A DNA stretch of 27,807 nt from CAYVHB01 sp964450865 (GCA_964450865.1 CAYVHB010000037.1:1-27807); one strand, 5' to 3'; counted from the first letter of the stretch, positions 7,275 to 15,981 are shown. Translations and numbers: made by a program. Notes: a model not told the origin generated them from the sequence alone.

Positions 7275-10200
7275 TTGCTGAAGCTCTTGAATGAAAGCGG
7301 GGCCATGGTTGCCCTTCTAACTCAACTAATGGACTATTCCGTAGAATCGGACCTTTCTACCGCGGATAAGCTGATCAGCTTCAAAGTACCAAAAACCGCT
7401 ACATCTCGGGCGCTTTTGAAGCAGGAGTATTTCCTGCGGTCGGACACAGATGAGTATGTGATTAAGGAGGTCAACACTAGCGACGAGAGCTTCTATGAGG
7501 TGTTCGGAAAGCTCAACCTCGACAGCCTGCGCGGCAAGGCGTATCTTGTTTACGAAACCGACTCTATCACGTTAAGTTCGGTCATATCTGCCGTTACATC
7601 AGGAACTGCCTGGACGTATCAACTGGTTGATGCCAATACCAAACTGAGAACTCTGAAACTGACCAATGTATCTGCTCATCAGATTATTCTGGAGTGCTGT
7701 TCAGTTTACGGCTGTGAGGTTTGGTTCGATACCCTGAACAAGATCGTCAGGTTCTATGCGCAGCGTGGCCAGGACCGAGGGGCTTACGTCTATAGCGAAC
7801 TGAACCTCAGGGATAGCGAGTACCAGTCGGACACCTACGACCTGACAACCCGGCTTTATCCCTATGGCAAGGATGGCCTTTCGATCGCATCAGTCAATGG
7901 CGAGCTGGAATACATCGACAATACACAATACACGACGAAAGTGATCGAGCGGTACTGGCTTGATGACCGGTATACAAACAGCCAAGCCCTCTATGACGAT
8001 GCGCTGGTGCTCCTGGATCGGCTCAGCAAGCCACGAGTGTCGTTTCGGGTGGATGTGATTAACCTTGTCGGCAGCCGTCCTGAGTATAGCATTTTGGATT
8101 TTCAGCTGGGTGACACGGTCCGCATTTTCGACAAGGTCAATCAGATCATGGACACTCAGCGGATTGTTCGCCTGGTCGAGTACCCGCTGACGCCGGAGAA
8201 GAACAAGGCGGATTTTTCCAACTCCCCTGTCAAGTATAGCGGCAACAATGCCAAGCAGATCGCTGACCTTGGCCAGATCCTGAGCAGCACCACATCTGAC
8301 CTAAATGGAGCAATTGATCAGGTTACAGCACTGATTATCAATGGAGAAGCTGGCAATGTAGTCACCCGTTACGATGACAACAATAAGCCATACGAAATTC
8401 TGATCATGGACACGGCTGACATCAACACGGCTATCAAGGTCTGGCGCTGGAACTTAAGTGGTCTCAGCTTTTCCTCGACCGGATACGCTGGACCATACAC
8501 AATCGCGATCACCATGGATGGCCAGATTGTCGCCAACTTCATCACGACCGGTACCCTGTCCGCTGAGCGAATCGGTGCGCATAGCTTAACGGCGGATAAA
8601 CTGGTTGCAGGTACAATTACCGCAGAAAGCGGTGTTATTGCCGATCTGGCAGTCACTAATGCCAAAATCGCAAGTGTCGACGCAGCCAAGATCAATTCCG
8701 GATACATCTCATCTGATCGGATTGATGCAGGAAGTATCTCGGCTACTAAGCTTGCAGCAGGATCCGTTACGACGGACAAACTGGCAGCCGGGGCGGTAAC
8801 TGCCGAAAAGATCCTGGCCGGAGCGATTGTTGCAGGCTCGGCGATCATCACCGATGGTGCGATCACGTCGGCCAAAATCGGTAACGCACAGATTACGACT
8901 GCGAAGATTGCCACAGGTGCCATTACCAATGCTCTGATCGAAACCGGTGCCATCGGTACGGCTCAGATTGCTGACGGCTCGATCACCGATGCCAAGATTG
9001 TCGGCTTGACTGCCAGCAAGATCACTGCAGGTACAATCGATGCAGCCAACATTAATGTCATCAACCTGAGCGCCGATAATCTGACAGTGGGCACGATCAA
9101 CGGTCAGAGAATCGGTGACGGTGCGATTTCAACAGACAAGTTGGCTGCGGCTGCTGTGACGACTGGAAAGGTAGCACTTAGCGCCATCACAGCAGACCTG
9201 ATAGCTGCCGGAGCGGTTACGGCTGATAAGATCGTTGCAGCGGCGATTACCGGCGATAAGATTGCCGCAGCAACCATAACAGCAAACAAACTGGTGGTGG
9301 GCACGATTACGGCAGCCAGTGGCATTATAGCCGATGCTGCCATCACCACGGCGAAGATCGCAGATGCTCAGATCACCTCGGCGAAAATCATCAGCCTTGA
9401 CGCCGGCAAGATCACGACAGGATCACTTGATGCGGCAAGAATCTCGGCCGGCAGCTTAACTGCTGACAAACTGGCAGCAAACACGATCACGGCAGCCAGC
9501 GGTGTCATCGCGGATGCTGCCATCACCAGTGCAAAAATCGTCAGTCTGGATGCCAGCAAGATCACCGCTGGCATCCTGGATGCCGCTAGAATTGATGCCG
9601 GAAGCATTACAGTGGATAAACTGCACGCTCTGGCCAAGAATCTGGTCAACAACTATTCCCGTACCAGTGATCTGACCGGCTGGACAGCTACGGATGGCAG
9701 CATCGTCACAGACGCCACATTAAGTGCGCCTGTTCATCGGGTAACGACCACAACCAACCGCCAAATCTACTCAGATTACTTTGAAGTGGATCCAAGCAAA
9801 ACGTACAAGGTCACGCTGTCGATCAAATGTGACAGTGCGGACGGTACGCGGTATTTCGGGCTTCATGCGGTCGACAAGGACGGTACCAGCATTTCTGTAA
9901 TACCCTTTACGGTCAGCTCAAGGACATTCGGCGGAGCAACATCAAACTTCTACTTCTGGAGCAAAGGTGGAACAACCGGCGGCTGGTTGAATATGGAGGC
10001 GTATATCCTTGGGTGTTATGTTGACAGCCAGTCTGTTGTGCCTGAGGGCAAAATCGTCACCAGCCATTGTCGAATGCCGGCCAACTGTCACCGCGTAAGG
10101 CTCAGATACTTGAACTACGGCACAGCTGGAACTTCCAGAGTTTCGGATCATTTCAGCCCAACGGTTACGGCAGTCGATTCTGGAGCCATCCGAGCTGAGA

Positions 10201-10997
10201 ATGTCATAGCTGGGCTTCTACAATCGGTGACTGGCAACTCGTGGATTAGCCTGGACAACGGGCAATTTTCATTCGGCAATGGAGCCTTGGCATGGAACGG
10301 ATCAAGCCTATCTGCGCAAGGAACGTTCGAGGCGGTGTCCGGCACATATCTGGCTAAGCTTGATGCGGGTGCAGTGAAGCTATCTAGCTCTGGCGTTGAG
10401 CTTGGTTATTTTTCGATCCAAACCGCAGGGCCTGCCGGGCCATGGATAACCGCAGCAGCCGGCGCGTCTAAGATTAACCTGGCCAAACTCGTAGGGACAA
10501 GCCTTTACACAGCCTATCAGATTGATTGGGGCACAACAGGCGGAACATCAGCAACACACCGGTTTTGGGGCACCGTAACTCTTAATGGGAATGCACTTTA
10601 TACCGGTCCCATTACCAGTGGAGCGATCGCTGCCGACGGTGTCGTTTCTTGTTGGCGGGTGGAGCCGCATTTGGACAACAACGACCGATGCGGCACGACA
10701 ACCAAGCGCTGGCAAGCGGTACATGCACTAGAAGGTTATTTTAACAATCTGACCATCGGCTCAAGTACCTGCTGGGCTGCCGGTAGCATGTCACTGACAA
10801 CAGCGTCGTGGACGACCGTTTCCTTCGGGAAAACCTTCCCGTCTGCGCCGAGGGTGTTTGGGCAATATACTCACGACTTTACTGGTGATATCGGGATGCT
10901 CAAAATCAGAAATATATCGACAACTGGTTTTCAAGCGACAATCGGTGGCTCCGGGTTTTCCGGTATAGCCGCCAACTGGTTCGCCATTCTCGTATAG
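7275..10997 (+). CDS. Tail tip (Tal-like) protein fused to a repeat fibre
   Basis: 1240 residues with a TTG start, chosen for AAAGGAGGGG about seven bases upstream. Residues 1 to about 330 look like the N-terminal region of phage minor structural/endopeptidase-tail proteins ('SFKVPKTATSRALLKQEYFLRSDTDEYVIKEV', 'RLYPYGKDGLSIASVNG'), which cap the tail tip. Residues about 424-789 are a run of degenerate ten-residue repeats of the form ITADKIAAGA, probably a stiff trimeric beta fibre. From about 790 there is a beta-sandwich module ('NYSRTSDLTGWTA...YFEVDPSKTYKVTLSIK'), possibly carbohydrate-binding. The C-terminus ('SLTTASWTTVSFGKTFPSAPRVF...NWFAILV') resembles an H-type lectin-like receptor-binding domain. 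No clear peptidase catalytic set was identified. Host recognition is an inference. Confidence 0.85.
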   Translation: MLKLLNESGAMVALLTQLMDYSVESDLSTADKLISFKVPKTATSRALLKQEYFLRSDTDEYVIKEVNTSDESFYEVFGKLNLDSLRGKAYLVYETDSITLSSVISAVTSGTAWTYQLVDANTKLRTLKLTNVSAHQIILECCSVYGCEVWFDTLNKIVRFYAQRGQDRGAYVYSELNLRDSEYQSDTYDLTTRLYPYGKDGLSIASVNGELEYIDNTQYTTKVIERYWLDDRYTNSQALYDDALVLLDRLSKPRVSFRVDVINLVGSRPEYSILDFQLGDTVRIFDKVNQIMDTQRIVRLVEYPLTPEKNKADFSNSPVKYSGNNAKQIADLGQILSSTTSDLNGAIDQVTALIINGEAGNVVTRYDDNNKPYEILIMDTADINTAIKVWRWNLSGLSFSSTGYAGPYTIAITMDGQIVANFITTGTLSAERIGAHSLTADKLVAGTITAESGVIADLAVTNAKIASVDAAKINSGYISSDRIDAGSISATKLAAGSVTTDKLAAGAVTAEKILAGAIVAGSAIITDGAITSAKIGNAQITTAKIATGAITNALIETGAIGTAQIADGSITDAKIVGLTASKITAGTIDAANINVINLSADNLTVGTINGQRIGDGAISTDKLAAAAVTTGKVALSAITADLIAAGAVTADKIVAAAITGDKIAAATITANKLVVGTITAASGIIADAAITTAKIADAQITSAKIISLDAGKITTGSLDAARISAGSLTADKLAANTITAASGVIADAAITSAKIVSLDASKITAGILDAARIDAGSITVDKLHALAKNLVNNYSRTSDLTGWTATDGSIVTDATLSAPVHRVTTTTNRQIYSDYFEVDPSKTYKVTLSIKCDSADGTRYFGLHAVDKDGTSISVIPFTVSSRTFGGATSNFYFWSKGGTTGGWLNMEAYILGCYVDSQSVVPEGKIVTSHCRMPANCHRVRLRYLNYGTAGTSRVSDHFSPTVTAVDSGAIRAENVIAGLLQSVTGNSWISLDNGQFSFGNGALAWNGSSLSAQGTFEAVSGTYLAKLDAGAVKLSSSGVELGYFSIQTAGPAGPWITAAAGASKINLAKLVGTSLYTAYQIDWGTTGGTSATHRFWGTVTLNGNALYTGPITSGAIAADGVVSCWRVEPHLDNNDRCGTTTKRWQAVHALEGYFNNLTIGSSTCWAAGSMSLTTASWTTVSFGKTFPSAPRVFGQYTHDFTGDIGMLKIRNISTTGFQATIGGSGFSGIAANWFAILV
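8545..9640 (+). repeat. Degenerate ten-codon repeats in the tail fibre
   Basis: About three dozen copies of a ten-residue unit (consensus close to I-T-A-D-K-I-A-A-G-A) lie end to end in frame. The DNA copies are diverged but keep recognisable blocks such as GCCGATGCTGCCATCACC and GGCAGCCAG(T/C)GG, each seen at both about 9310-9350 and 9490-9530. Unit regularity suggests a repetitive fibre structure and offers a substrate for copy-number change. Confidence 0.8.
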
Positions 10998-11008
10998 GAG
11001 GGAGTTTG

Positions 11009-11302
11009 ATGGCACTTCAAAAAACAATCACAGACGACAAAGGCATCACTGCAACTTATTTTCGCGTAGCGGCAATCATCGAGCAGTACACATCAGATAT
11101 TCCGGTAATCACAGTGCAGCTATTTGGTTATGCTGATGCGACTTACCGGGACCGGGAAAAACTGGGAGGAGTCCAGAGTCTAGCAAACTCATTCAAAGAA
11201 GTCTACCTTTCAGCAGCAGATGAACTGGGGTATACGAGGACAGATATCTACAAGAGACTGGCAGCGGAGATACCGGAATTCACCGGATCCAAAGAGATTT
11301 AG
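11009..11302 (+). CDS. Small phage protein of unknown function
   Basis: 97 residues from the ATG at 11009, which follows AGGAGGGAG; an in-frame TTG at 11006 is less likely. It starts 'MALQKTITDDKGITATYFRVAAIIEQYTSDIPVITVQLFGYADATYRDREK'. The first part looks beta-rich and the last part ('SFKEVYLSAADELGYTRTDIYKRLAAEIPEF') looks helical. No signal peptide or membrane segment is seen. Its position between the tail fibre and lysis genes, and the regular ribosome site, make it a real late gene, perhaps a tail tip or fibre accessory. I do not recognise a named family strongly enough to assign a function. Confidence 0.72.
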   Translation: MALQKTITDDKGITATYFRVAAIIEQYTSDIPVITVQLFGYADATYRDREKLGGVQSLANSFKEVYLSAADELGYTRTDIYKRLAAEIPEFTGSKEI

Positions 11303-11310
11303 GAGGGCTT

Positions 11311-11460
11311 ATGCGATTTACGATTGACAAAACAATTCTGGAGCAGTTGCTCAATTACCTTGTAACCAAGCCATACAGCGAGGTGGTACAGATGATCGCC
11401 AATGTTCAACAGGACATTAAGGCGGTCGAGGAACAACCTGATCCTGAATCAAATAGCTAA
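11311..11460 (+). CDS. 49-residue phage protein of unknown function
   Basis: A short gene with a strong AGGAGGG six bases before its ATG and only eight bases after the preceding stop. The product 'MRFTIDKTILEQLLNYLVTK' continues with 'PYSEVVQMIANVQQDIKAVEEQ' and ends in an acidic tail. It is predicted to be helical and amphipathic, without a clear membrane segment. Very small helical proteins of this kind are common between tail fibre and lysis genes in Bacillota phages; no function is known to me. The tight spacing and ribosome site argue that it is translated. Confidence 0.68.
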   Translation: MRFTIDKTILEQLLNYLVTKPYSEVVQMIANVQQDIKAVEEQPDPESNS

Positions 11461-11463
11461 ATC

Positions 11464-11480
11464 CTGATCTTCACGATCAG
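11464..11480 (+). repeat. Hairpin upstream of the lysis-gene terminator
   Basis: A perfect inverted repeat, CTGATC-5-GATCAG, starts four bases after the stop of the 49-residue gene. It has no T run of its own and sits 8 bases before the next hairpin, so it may act with it or protect the transcript end. Confidence 0.5.
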
Positions 11481-11487
11481 AAACATC

Positions 11488-11510
11488 AAGAGCCTGAGGG
11501 CTCTATTTTT
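11488..11510 (+). terminator. Intrinsic terminator-like hairpin before the endolysin gene
   Basis: AGAGCC-TGAG-GGCTCT is followed by ATTTTT, the form of a short Rho-independent terminator. It lies between tail and lysis genes, and the endolysin ribosome site starts three bases after the T run, leaving no space for a separate promoter. If it works, lysis genes would be expressed only by read-through. The stem is only six base pairs, so strength is uncertain. Confidence 0.6.
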
Positions 11511-11525
11511 ATGGAGGAAAACACC

Positions 11526-12365
11526 ATGTCGAAAAGAAAGACCAACCTCTCACTCGTCGGTCATGCTATCGCCAGACTCGGCACCGGATATATCTACGGC
11601 ACCTATGGCCATGTACTGACCGAAGCACTGCTATCGGCAAAACAAAAGCAGTATCCGCTCAAGGTTACTCCCTACCTTTCATTCATCCGCGCCAACTGGC
11701 TGGGCAAGCCGGTCCAGGACTGTGTCGGCCTGATCAAGGGTCATTACTGGACTGATGATGACGGCAAGATCGTCTACAAGCTGGACGGCCTGTCGGATGT
11801 GTCCGCCAATGGCCTTTATAATGCCGCCTCAGAAAAGGGTCCGGTTACCACAATGCCCGAGATCAAGGGCCTGATTGTCTCAAAGAACGGTCATGTCGGT
11901 GTCTATATCGGTAACGGTGAGGTCATCGAGGCGCATGGCACCAAGTCTGGAGTCATCAAATCCAGGCTGACGAAAACCGTCAATGAAACCGGCTGGACCC
12001 GCTGGTTCAAGTGTCCGTTCATTGATTATGTCGCTGAGGTTGAAAACAAACCGGTCGGTACATATGTGGTGCAGAAAGGTGATTCGCTCTGGTTAATAGC
12101 ACAAAAGCTGCTGGGCGACGGTAATCGGTATCTGGAACTGGCCGATCTCAATAGCATCGCCACACCATACACGATCCATGTCGGTCAGGTGCTTTCGATC
12201 GACGGTGCCAGGCTGTACACAGTAAAGGTCGGCGACAGTCCATGGCGGATTGCCCAGGATCTGCTTGGTGATGGCCGGCGCTACGCTGAGATTGTGCAGC
12301 TGAATAGCCTGAAAGAACCCTACACCATCTACACCGGTCAGATTTTAATGATTCCGAGAAAGTGA
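11526..12365 (+). CDS. Endolysin: NlpC/P60-type peptidase with two LysM domains
   Basis: 279 residues from the ATG at 11526, chosen because GGAGG lies eight bases upstream; an in-frame ATG at 11511 overlaps that ribosome site. Residues about 1-155 form a cysteine peptidase domain of NlpC/P60/CHAP type, with the probable catalytic Cys66 in 'VQDCVGLI' and His123 in 'NGHVGVYIGNGEVIEAHG'. Two LysM domains follow ('GTYVVQKGDSLWLIAQKLLG' and 'RLYTVKVGDSPWRIAQDLLG'), which bind peptidoglycan sugars. The enzyme would cut peptide cross-links of the host wall at lysis. No signal peptide is present, so release should depend on the holin encoded next. Confidence 0.9.
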   Translation: MSKRKTNLSLVGHAIARLGTGYIYGTYGHVLTEALLSAKQKQYPLKVTPYLSFIRANWLGKPVQDCVGLIKGHYWTDDDGKIVYKLDGLSDVSANGLYNAASEKGPVTTMPEIKGLIVSKNGHVGVYIGNGEVIEAHGTKSGVIKSRLTKTVNETGWTRWFKCPFIDYVAEVENKPVGTYVVQKGDSLWLIAQKLLGDGNRYLELADLNSIATPYTIHVGQVLSIDGARLYTVKVGDSPWRIAQDLLGDGRRYAEIVQLNSLKEPYTIYTGQILMIPRK

Positions 12366-12374
12366 GGAACGAAA

Positions 12375-12830
12375 ATGAACAAGACGCTCATGATTAAAGA
12401 TTCAGTGCTGGTGGCGCTCTCAGTGGCTGGTAGTTTCATGGCCAGAGCACTGGGAGGGTGGGATACAGCATTGCAGACACTTGTTATCCTGATGGCGATC
12501 GATTACATCACCGGGATCCTGATCGCTGCTGTCTGGCAGAAATCCAGCAAGTCGAAAACCGGTGCGCTGGAGTCACGCGCCGGCTTCAAAGGGCTGGTCC
12601 GCAAAGGCTTGATTTTACTGGTCGTGTTGATCGGCGTACAGCTGGACGCGATCCTCGGTCTGCAATCGTTCTGCCGAACAGCAATCGTCCTGTTCTTCTG
12701 CGGCAATGAGGGGCTGTCGATCGTGGAGAACTTAGGTATTATGGGCTTGCCTCTCCCCGACTTTGTAAAACGCAAGTTTGAACAGCTGAAAGAAAAAGGT
12801 AATCCTGATGTAAATTTTCCCTCTGAATAA
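12375..12830 (+). CDS. Phage holin (toxin secretion/phage lysis holin family)
   Basis: 151 residues. Hydrophobic segments at about residues 10-28, 32-53 ('LQTLVILMAIDYITGILIAAV') and 75-95 ('GLILLVVLIGVQLDAILGL'), the motif 'DYITGILIA', the central 'SRAGFKGLVRKGLILL' and the late 'NEGLSIVENLGIMGLPLPDFVKRKFEQLK' are the signature of the Bacillota phage holin_4-type family. It forms membrane lesions that let the endolysin out. It starts ten bases after the endolysin gene, so the order is endolysin then holin, the reverse of many phages. It is the last recognisable phage structural or lysis gene here. Confidence 0.93.
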   Translation: MNKTLMIKDSVLVALSVAGSFMARALGGWDTALQTLVILMAIDYITGILIAAVWQKSSKSKTGALESRAGFKGLVRKGLILLVVLIGVQLDAILGLQSFCRTAIVLFFCGNEGLSIVENLGIMGLPLPDFVKRKFEQLKEKGNPDVNFPSE

Positions 12831-12989
12831 TTTAGCAGTTATATCAGCAGTTTTTGTTATCGCATAAAAGACGAATTCACCCATTGGCCGTTAACAACAA
12901 GCGCGAGCTGAATCTGGGGGTATGACGCATTAATAAAGCCCGGCATAAAGAGGAGCAGCGGTGAATAAATAATCCGCATGGACAGGGAA

Positions 12990-15545
12990 CTAAGCTTGGA
13001 CAGTGATTTCAGTCCTGGTTATAGACCAGCTGCCATTGAAAGTGATGTCAAAATCAAGCAAGCCAAAGCCTTCGAGGCCGCCAAAGTAGACAAAGGCGTC
13101 CATAGTCATTGTCTTTTCTTTGATGCTGATTTTGTCCATGATGATTAAGGCGCCATCCGTGAATTGCCCGCCGGCACCTTGGATATAACCATCGGCGATG
13201 AGCTCGTCCTTTGTCTTGTCGAGTACTTGCAAATTGTATTTCTCCAGGCCTTGGAGGAAACGGGTCTTGTCCGCGGCCGTCAGTCCGGCCAGCCGAGTCG
13301 TGTCGACCGCCAGGTACTTCAGTTTCCGACGGTCGAAATCCTGCTCATTTGCCAGATAATCAACAACGAACAGGTAGCCGGAAACGGGATCTCCCTGGAT
13401 TGCCGGCGATGTCGGGGTGGGTGTGCCGGTTGAAGCGGGATCGGGCAAGTAAACCCCGAAGAAGTACTGGCAGGTGAAAGTTGAGTCGTCCGTTTCGAAG
13501 CTCGTTTCCAGTTCAACAATATATTGGCCTGGTTTGGCGGCATTCTGGAAAAGGTAAGTCTGGGGCTGCAGCCCTGAAGGCAGGAAATAAGGTATTTTTT
13601 CAAAGTTACTGTCATAGACCGTATATTGGCCATAGACCTTCAGGCCTTTTACAAAAGGAGTGAACGGCATGTCTTTTTCTGAGTTGAAATCGATTTCCAG
13701 CCATTGCAGCTTGTCGGCAACAGCTTGCGGGGTTACAGGCGCCATGCTGTCGGTCAGCTTCGACTGCTTGTCATAGCTGGATATCATATGGGCCATGGCC
13801 AGGCAGCGGCTCGCGCCGGACTGAACGGTCATCGTATAGTCCAGAGGCAAGCCATTCAGGCCGATCATGCCTTCATAGCTGAATACCGAGATCAGCTGAT
13901 CGTACGTCTTGAAGCTGAGCTCGCTGTACATGCCCATCAGCCCGTTCTGCAGATATTGATGGCCGTCTTGGCTGAATAAGTAGAAATCATTGGGATACAA
14001 TTCACGATCAGCGATCTGGATACTGATATAGCTGCCCATTTGATCCCGACTGATGCCAGGATAGGCCGTCGACTGCAATGAATGCTCCATGATGGCATCC
14101 AGAATAATTCGCTTCTGGTAGGTCTCCGTTATGACCATGCCCTGGACGACTTGGCCGCCAGACCAGGCGGTTAGGGTGATGTCTTTGGGCAACGTTTCGG
14201 TTGAAGTCAGTGTTTCGTTGGTCAGTTCAAATTCACAGGTTATCCGGTCGTCGAGCAGCCATACCCTGTACTTGCCAGCGGCAGTCTTGTCCTGCAGCAT
14301 GGAGAGATAAATGTAGAAGCTGGCTGTGCCTTGGTTCTCCAGATTATGCAGGAGTCCGTCGAAGGCGGCATTTTTGGCAAAGGGAACGTGACGCCAGGTA
14401 TCTTTCTTTTCATCGTATTTTTCGATCGCGTAGCGGCTGCCGTATTGGATCGCTGTACCGGACTGGTTCTGGATAATCAGCCTGATTTCGTTCGTGCCGG
14501 CCGGATAGCCGGAGGATTCCGGTTTGACAGTCACATTCTGGGGCAAGGTTGATTCCGCTCGCGGTTTGTAGCTTGGGTCGGGATTTTGCGGATTGGCCAG
14601 CAAACAGATGCCGATGGTTATAACGGCAGCGATAGCCACGACAGAAATCCAAAATGCAGGTTTCTTAAAGTTCAGGATATTGCGCACCCGCGATTTGGTG
14701 CCGCTTTCGCCAAACGCCAACGGGCTCAGGGCCAGGCTCCTCCTGTGCAGTGAAAGCCTGAGCAGGGTGCTGCTGTAATCGGATCGGGCCTGCTGGCCCA
14801 GGCGTTTCATGACAGCCTCATCGCAGCTCATTTCCATGTCCTGGCCCATCAGGAAGTAAGCCTGCCAGATGAAGGGATTGAACCAATTAATGGCGAGAAC
14901 CAGGAAAGCCAGCGGTTTGATCAGATAATCGCGCCGGCGGATATGCGTCTGCTCATGGCTGAGCACGTAGGCGGCATCCTCCGGAACAATGCCGACAGGC
15001 AGGATGATGCGCGGGCGGAAAAATCCAAAGATAAATGGCGACGTGACAGTATCTGTTTCAAAGATGCGGCCCTGGATCAGGGTGGCATCTGAAAGGCTTC
15101 GCTTCAACTTGAGATAGGTCGTCGTTCCATAAATCAGCATGGCGGCGATGCCGGCCAGCCAGATGAACGCCGCGGCCAGTACGAACAAGGAAACTGCCGG
15201 TGCCCCAGCAGCAACGGCCGGCAAGCTCTCGGCAATTGTGCTGGTTGCCTGGGGCAGGTAGTCCGGCGCTGTCTGCAGGGCAGTGATTTTGTCAGGAACA
15301 AAAGCAAGGCCGCTTGGGCTGGTCGGGATATTCCAGCGCCTTAGTGTGTTCAAAATGCTGTATGCCGATTGAAATGACACCGGACATACCAGCCGGATGA
15401 AGACGACGGACCAGAGAGCGTACGAAATAGACTTCGGCAATCTGCGCAGGAAAAGGCGTATGATGCAGACAAACAGTGTCACGTACGCTGCTGTGATGCT
15501 CATGTTGAGGATTTTCATAAACAGGTTGGCCAAAACAACATCCAT
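12990..15545 (-). CDS. BlaR1-type M56 membrane metalloprotease with long outer domain
   Basis: 851 residues; AAGGAGGG precedes the ATG, four bases after the BlaI stop. Membrane segments lie near residues 15-33, 41-57 and 118-140, and a last one near 299-317. The zinc protease motif HEQTH is at 197-201, with 'DMEMSCDEAV' downstream as in BlaR1/MecR1. The domain beyond residue 320 is not a penicillin-binding sensor. It has an Ig-like block ('NEIRLIIQNQSGTAIQYGSRYAIEKY', near 355-445), a second beta block, and a C-terminal domain around 'KYLAVDTTRLAGLTAADKTRFLQGLEKY'. By family logic an outside signal activates the protease, leading to loss of the partner BlaI repressor. The ligand is unknown. 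Confidence 0.88.
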   Translation of the reverse strand: MDVVLANLFMKILNMSITAAYVTLFVCIIRLFLRRLPKSISYALWSVVFIRLVCPVSFQSAYSILNTLRRWNIPTSPSGLAFVPDKITALQTAPDYLPQATSTIAESLPAVAAGAPAVSLFVLAAAFIWLAGIAAMLIYGTTTYLKLKRSLSDATLIQGRIFETDTVTSPFIFGFFRPRIILPVGIVPEDAAYVLSHEQTHIRRRDYLIKPLAFLVLAINWFNPFIWQAYFLMGQDMEMSCDEAVMKRLGQQARSDYSSTLLRLSLHRRSLALSPLAFGESGTKSRVRNILNFKKPAFWISVVAIAAVITIGICLLANPQNPDPSYKPRAESTLPQNVTVKPESSGYPAGTNEIRLIIQNQSGTAIQYGSRYAIEKYDEKKDTWRHVPFAKNAAFDGLLHNLENQGTASFYIYLSMLQDKTAAGKYRVWLLDDRITCEFELTNETLTSTETLPKDITLTAWSGGQVVQGMVITETYQKRIILDAIMEHSLQSTAYPGISRDQMGSYISIQIADRELYPNDFYLFSQDGHQYLQNGLMGMYSELSFKTYDQLISVFSYEGMIGLNGLPLDYTMTVQSGASRCLAMAHMISSYDKQSKLTDSMAPVTPQAVADKLQWLEIDFNSEKDMPFTPFVKGLKVYGQYTVYDSNFEKIPYFLPSGLQPQTYLFQNAAKPGQYIVELETSFETDDSTFTCQYFFGVYLPDPASTGTPTPTSPAIQGDPVSGYLFVVDYLANEQDFDRRKLKYLAVDTTRLAGLTAADKTRFLQGLEKYNLQVLDKTKDELIADGYIQGAGGQFTDGALIIMDKISIKEKTMTMDAFVYFGGLEGFGLLDFDITFNGSWSITRTEITVQA

Positions 15546-15548
15546 AGG

Positions 15549-15914
15549 TCAACCCTCCTTGTGACTGTCGATCAGTGATTTGATCTTCTCAGCTTCGTCG
15601 GCTGTCAATCGGCGGTCGTTCAGGAAGGCTGTGATAAATTGCGGTAACTGGTCATTGAAGCGGCTCTCGACGATGGCCCGGCTGGCATGCTGCAGGACCT
15701 GGTCACGCTGTACCAGCGAGGTGACCGACGCCGCTCTATTCTGCATCAACCCGCGGTCACAAAGCCGTTTCAGAACTGTATAGGTCGTTGTCCGCTTCCA
15801 GCCAAGCTGATTCTCACATATTTTACAGAGGTCCGGCGAAGCGATCGGTTCGTTGTCCCAGACAATGCAGGCAAAGCGGTACTCAGCGTTAGTCATGCTG
15901 ATTTCTTTCGGCAT
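15549..15914 (-). CDS. BlaI/MecI-family repressor (first copy)
   Basis: 121 residues, with GGGAGGTG six bases before the ATG. It has a winged helix: 'MTNAEYRFACIVWDNEPIASPDLCKICENQLGWKRTTTYTVLKRLCDRGLM', with 'GWKRTTTYTVLKRLCDRGL' as the recognition region, then a helical dimerisation tail ending in 'LNDRRLTADEAEKIKSLIDSHKEG'. It should bind as a dimer to the dyad over its own promoter and repress itself and the M56 protease gene four bases downstream. It is clearly paralogous to the repressor at 24331-24699, matching it through the whole length without gaps near the start, but with many substitutions, so the duplication or acquisition is not recent. Confidence 0.93.
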   Translation of the reverse strand: MPKEISMTNAEYRFACIVWDNEPIASPDLCKICENQLGWKRTTTYTVLKRLCDRGLMQNRAASVTSLVQRDQVLQHASRAIVESRFNDQLPQFITAFLNDRRLTADEAEKIKSLIDSHKEG

Positions 15915-15925
15915 GCGGCACCTCC

Positions 15926-15981
15926 CAGACTACAAAAATAGACTATGTCTTCAGTCTACTATAACAGTCTAAAAACGTCAA
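15926..15981 (-). promoter_or_regulatory. Promoter and BlaI-type operator of the first BlaI-M56 operon
   Basis: On the minus strand TTGACG (15976-15981) is followed after 17 bases by TAGACT (15953-15958) as the -10 box. That -10 is one half of TAGACT-8-AGTCTA. Two further half-sites (CAGACT at 15926-15931 and AGTCTA at 15966-15971, plus-strand reading) lie symmetrically about the same centre, near 15948.5. This gives four half-sites in one dyad over the promoter and leader, as expected for autorepression by two repressor dimers. The assignment is by pattern and location. Confidence 0.75.

Noticed and set aside
8369..9652. Several frames on - opposite the fibre repeats
   Set aside because: They are the complement of the ten-codon repeats (Ala/Ile/Val-rich low complexity), not genes.
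12831..12989. Intergenic stretch between holin and M56 gene, considered as prophage attachment site
   Set aside because: No direct repeat with the other junctions, no tRNA and no clear hairpin was found. A shared AAAGCCC with the terminator at 16157 is too short to mean anything.
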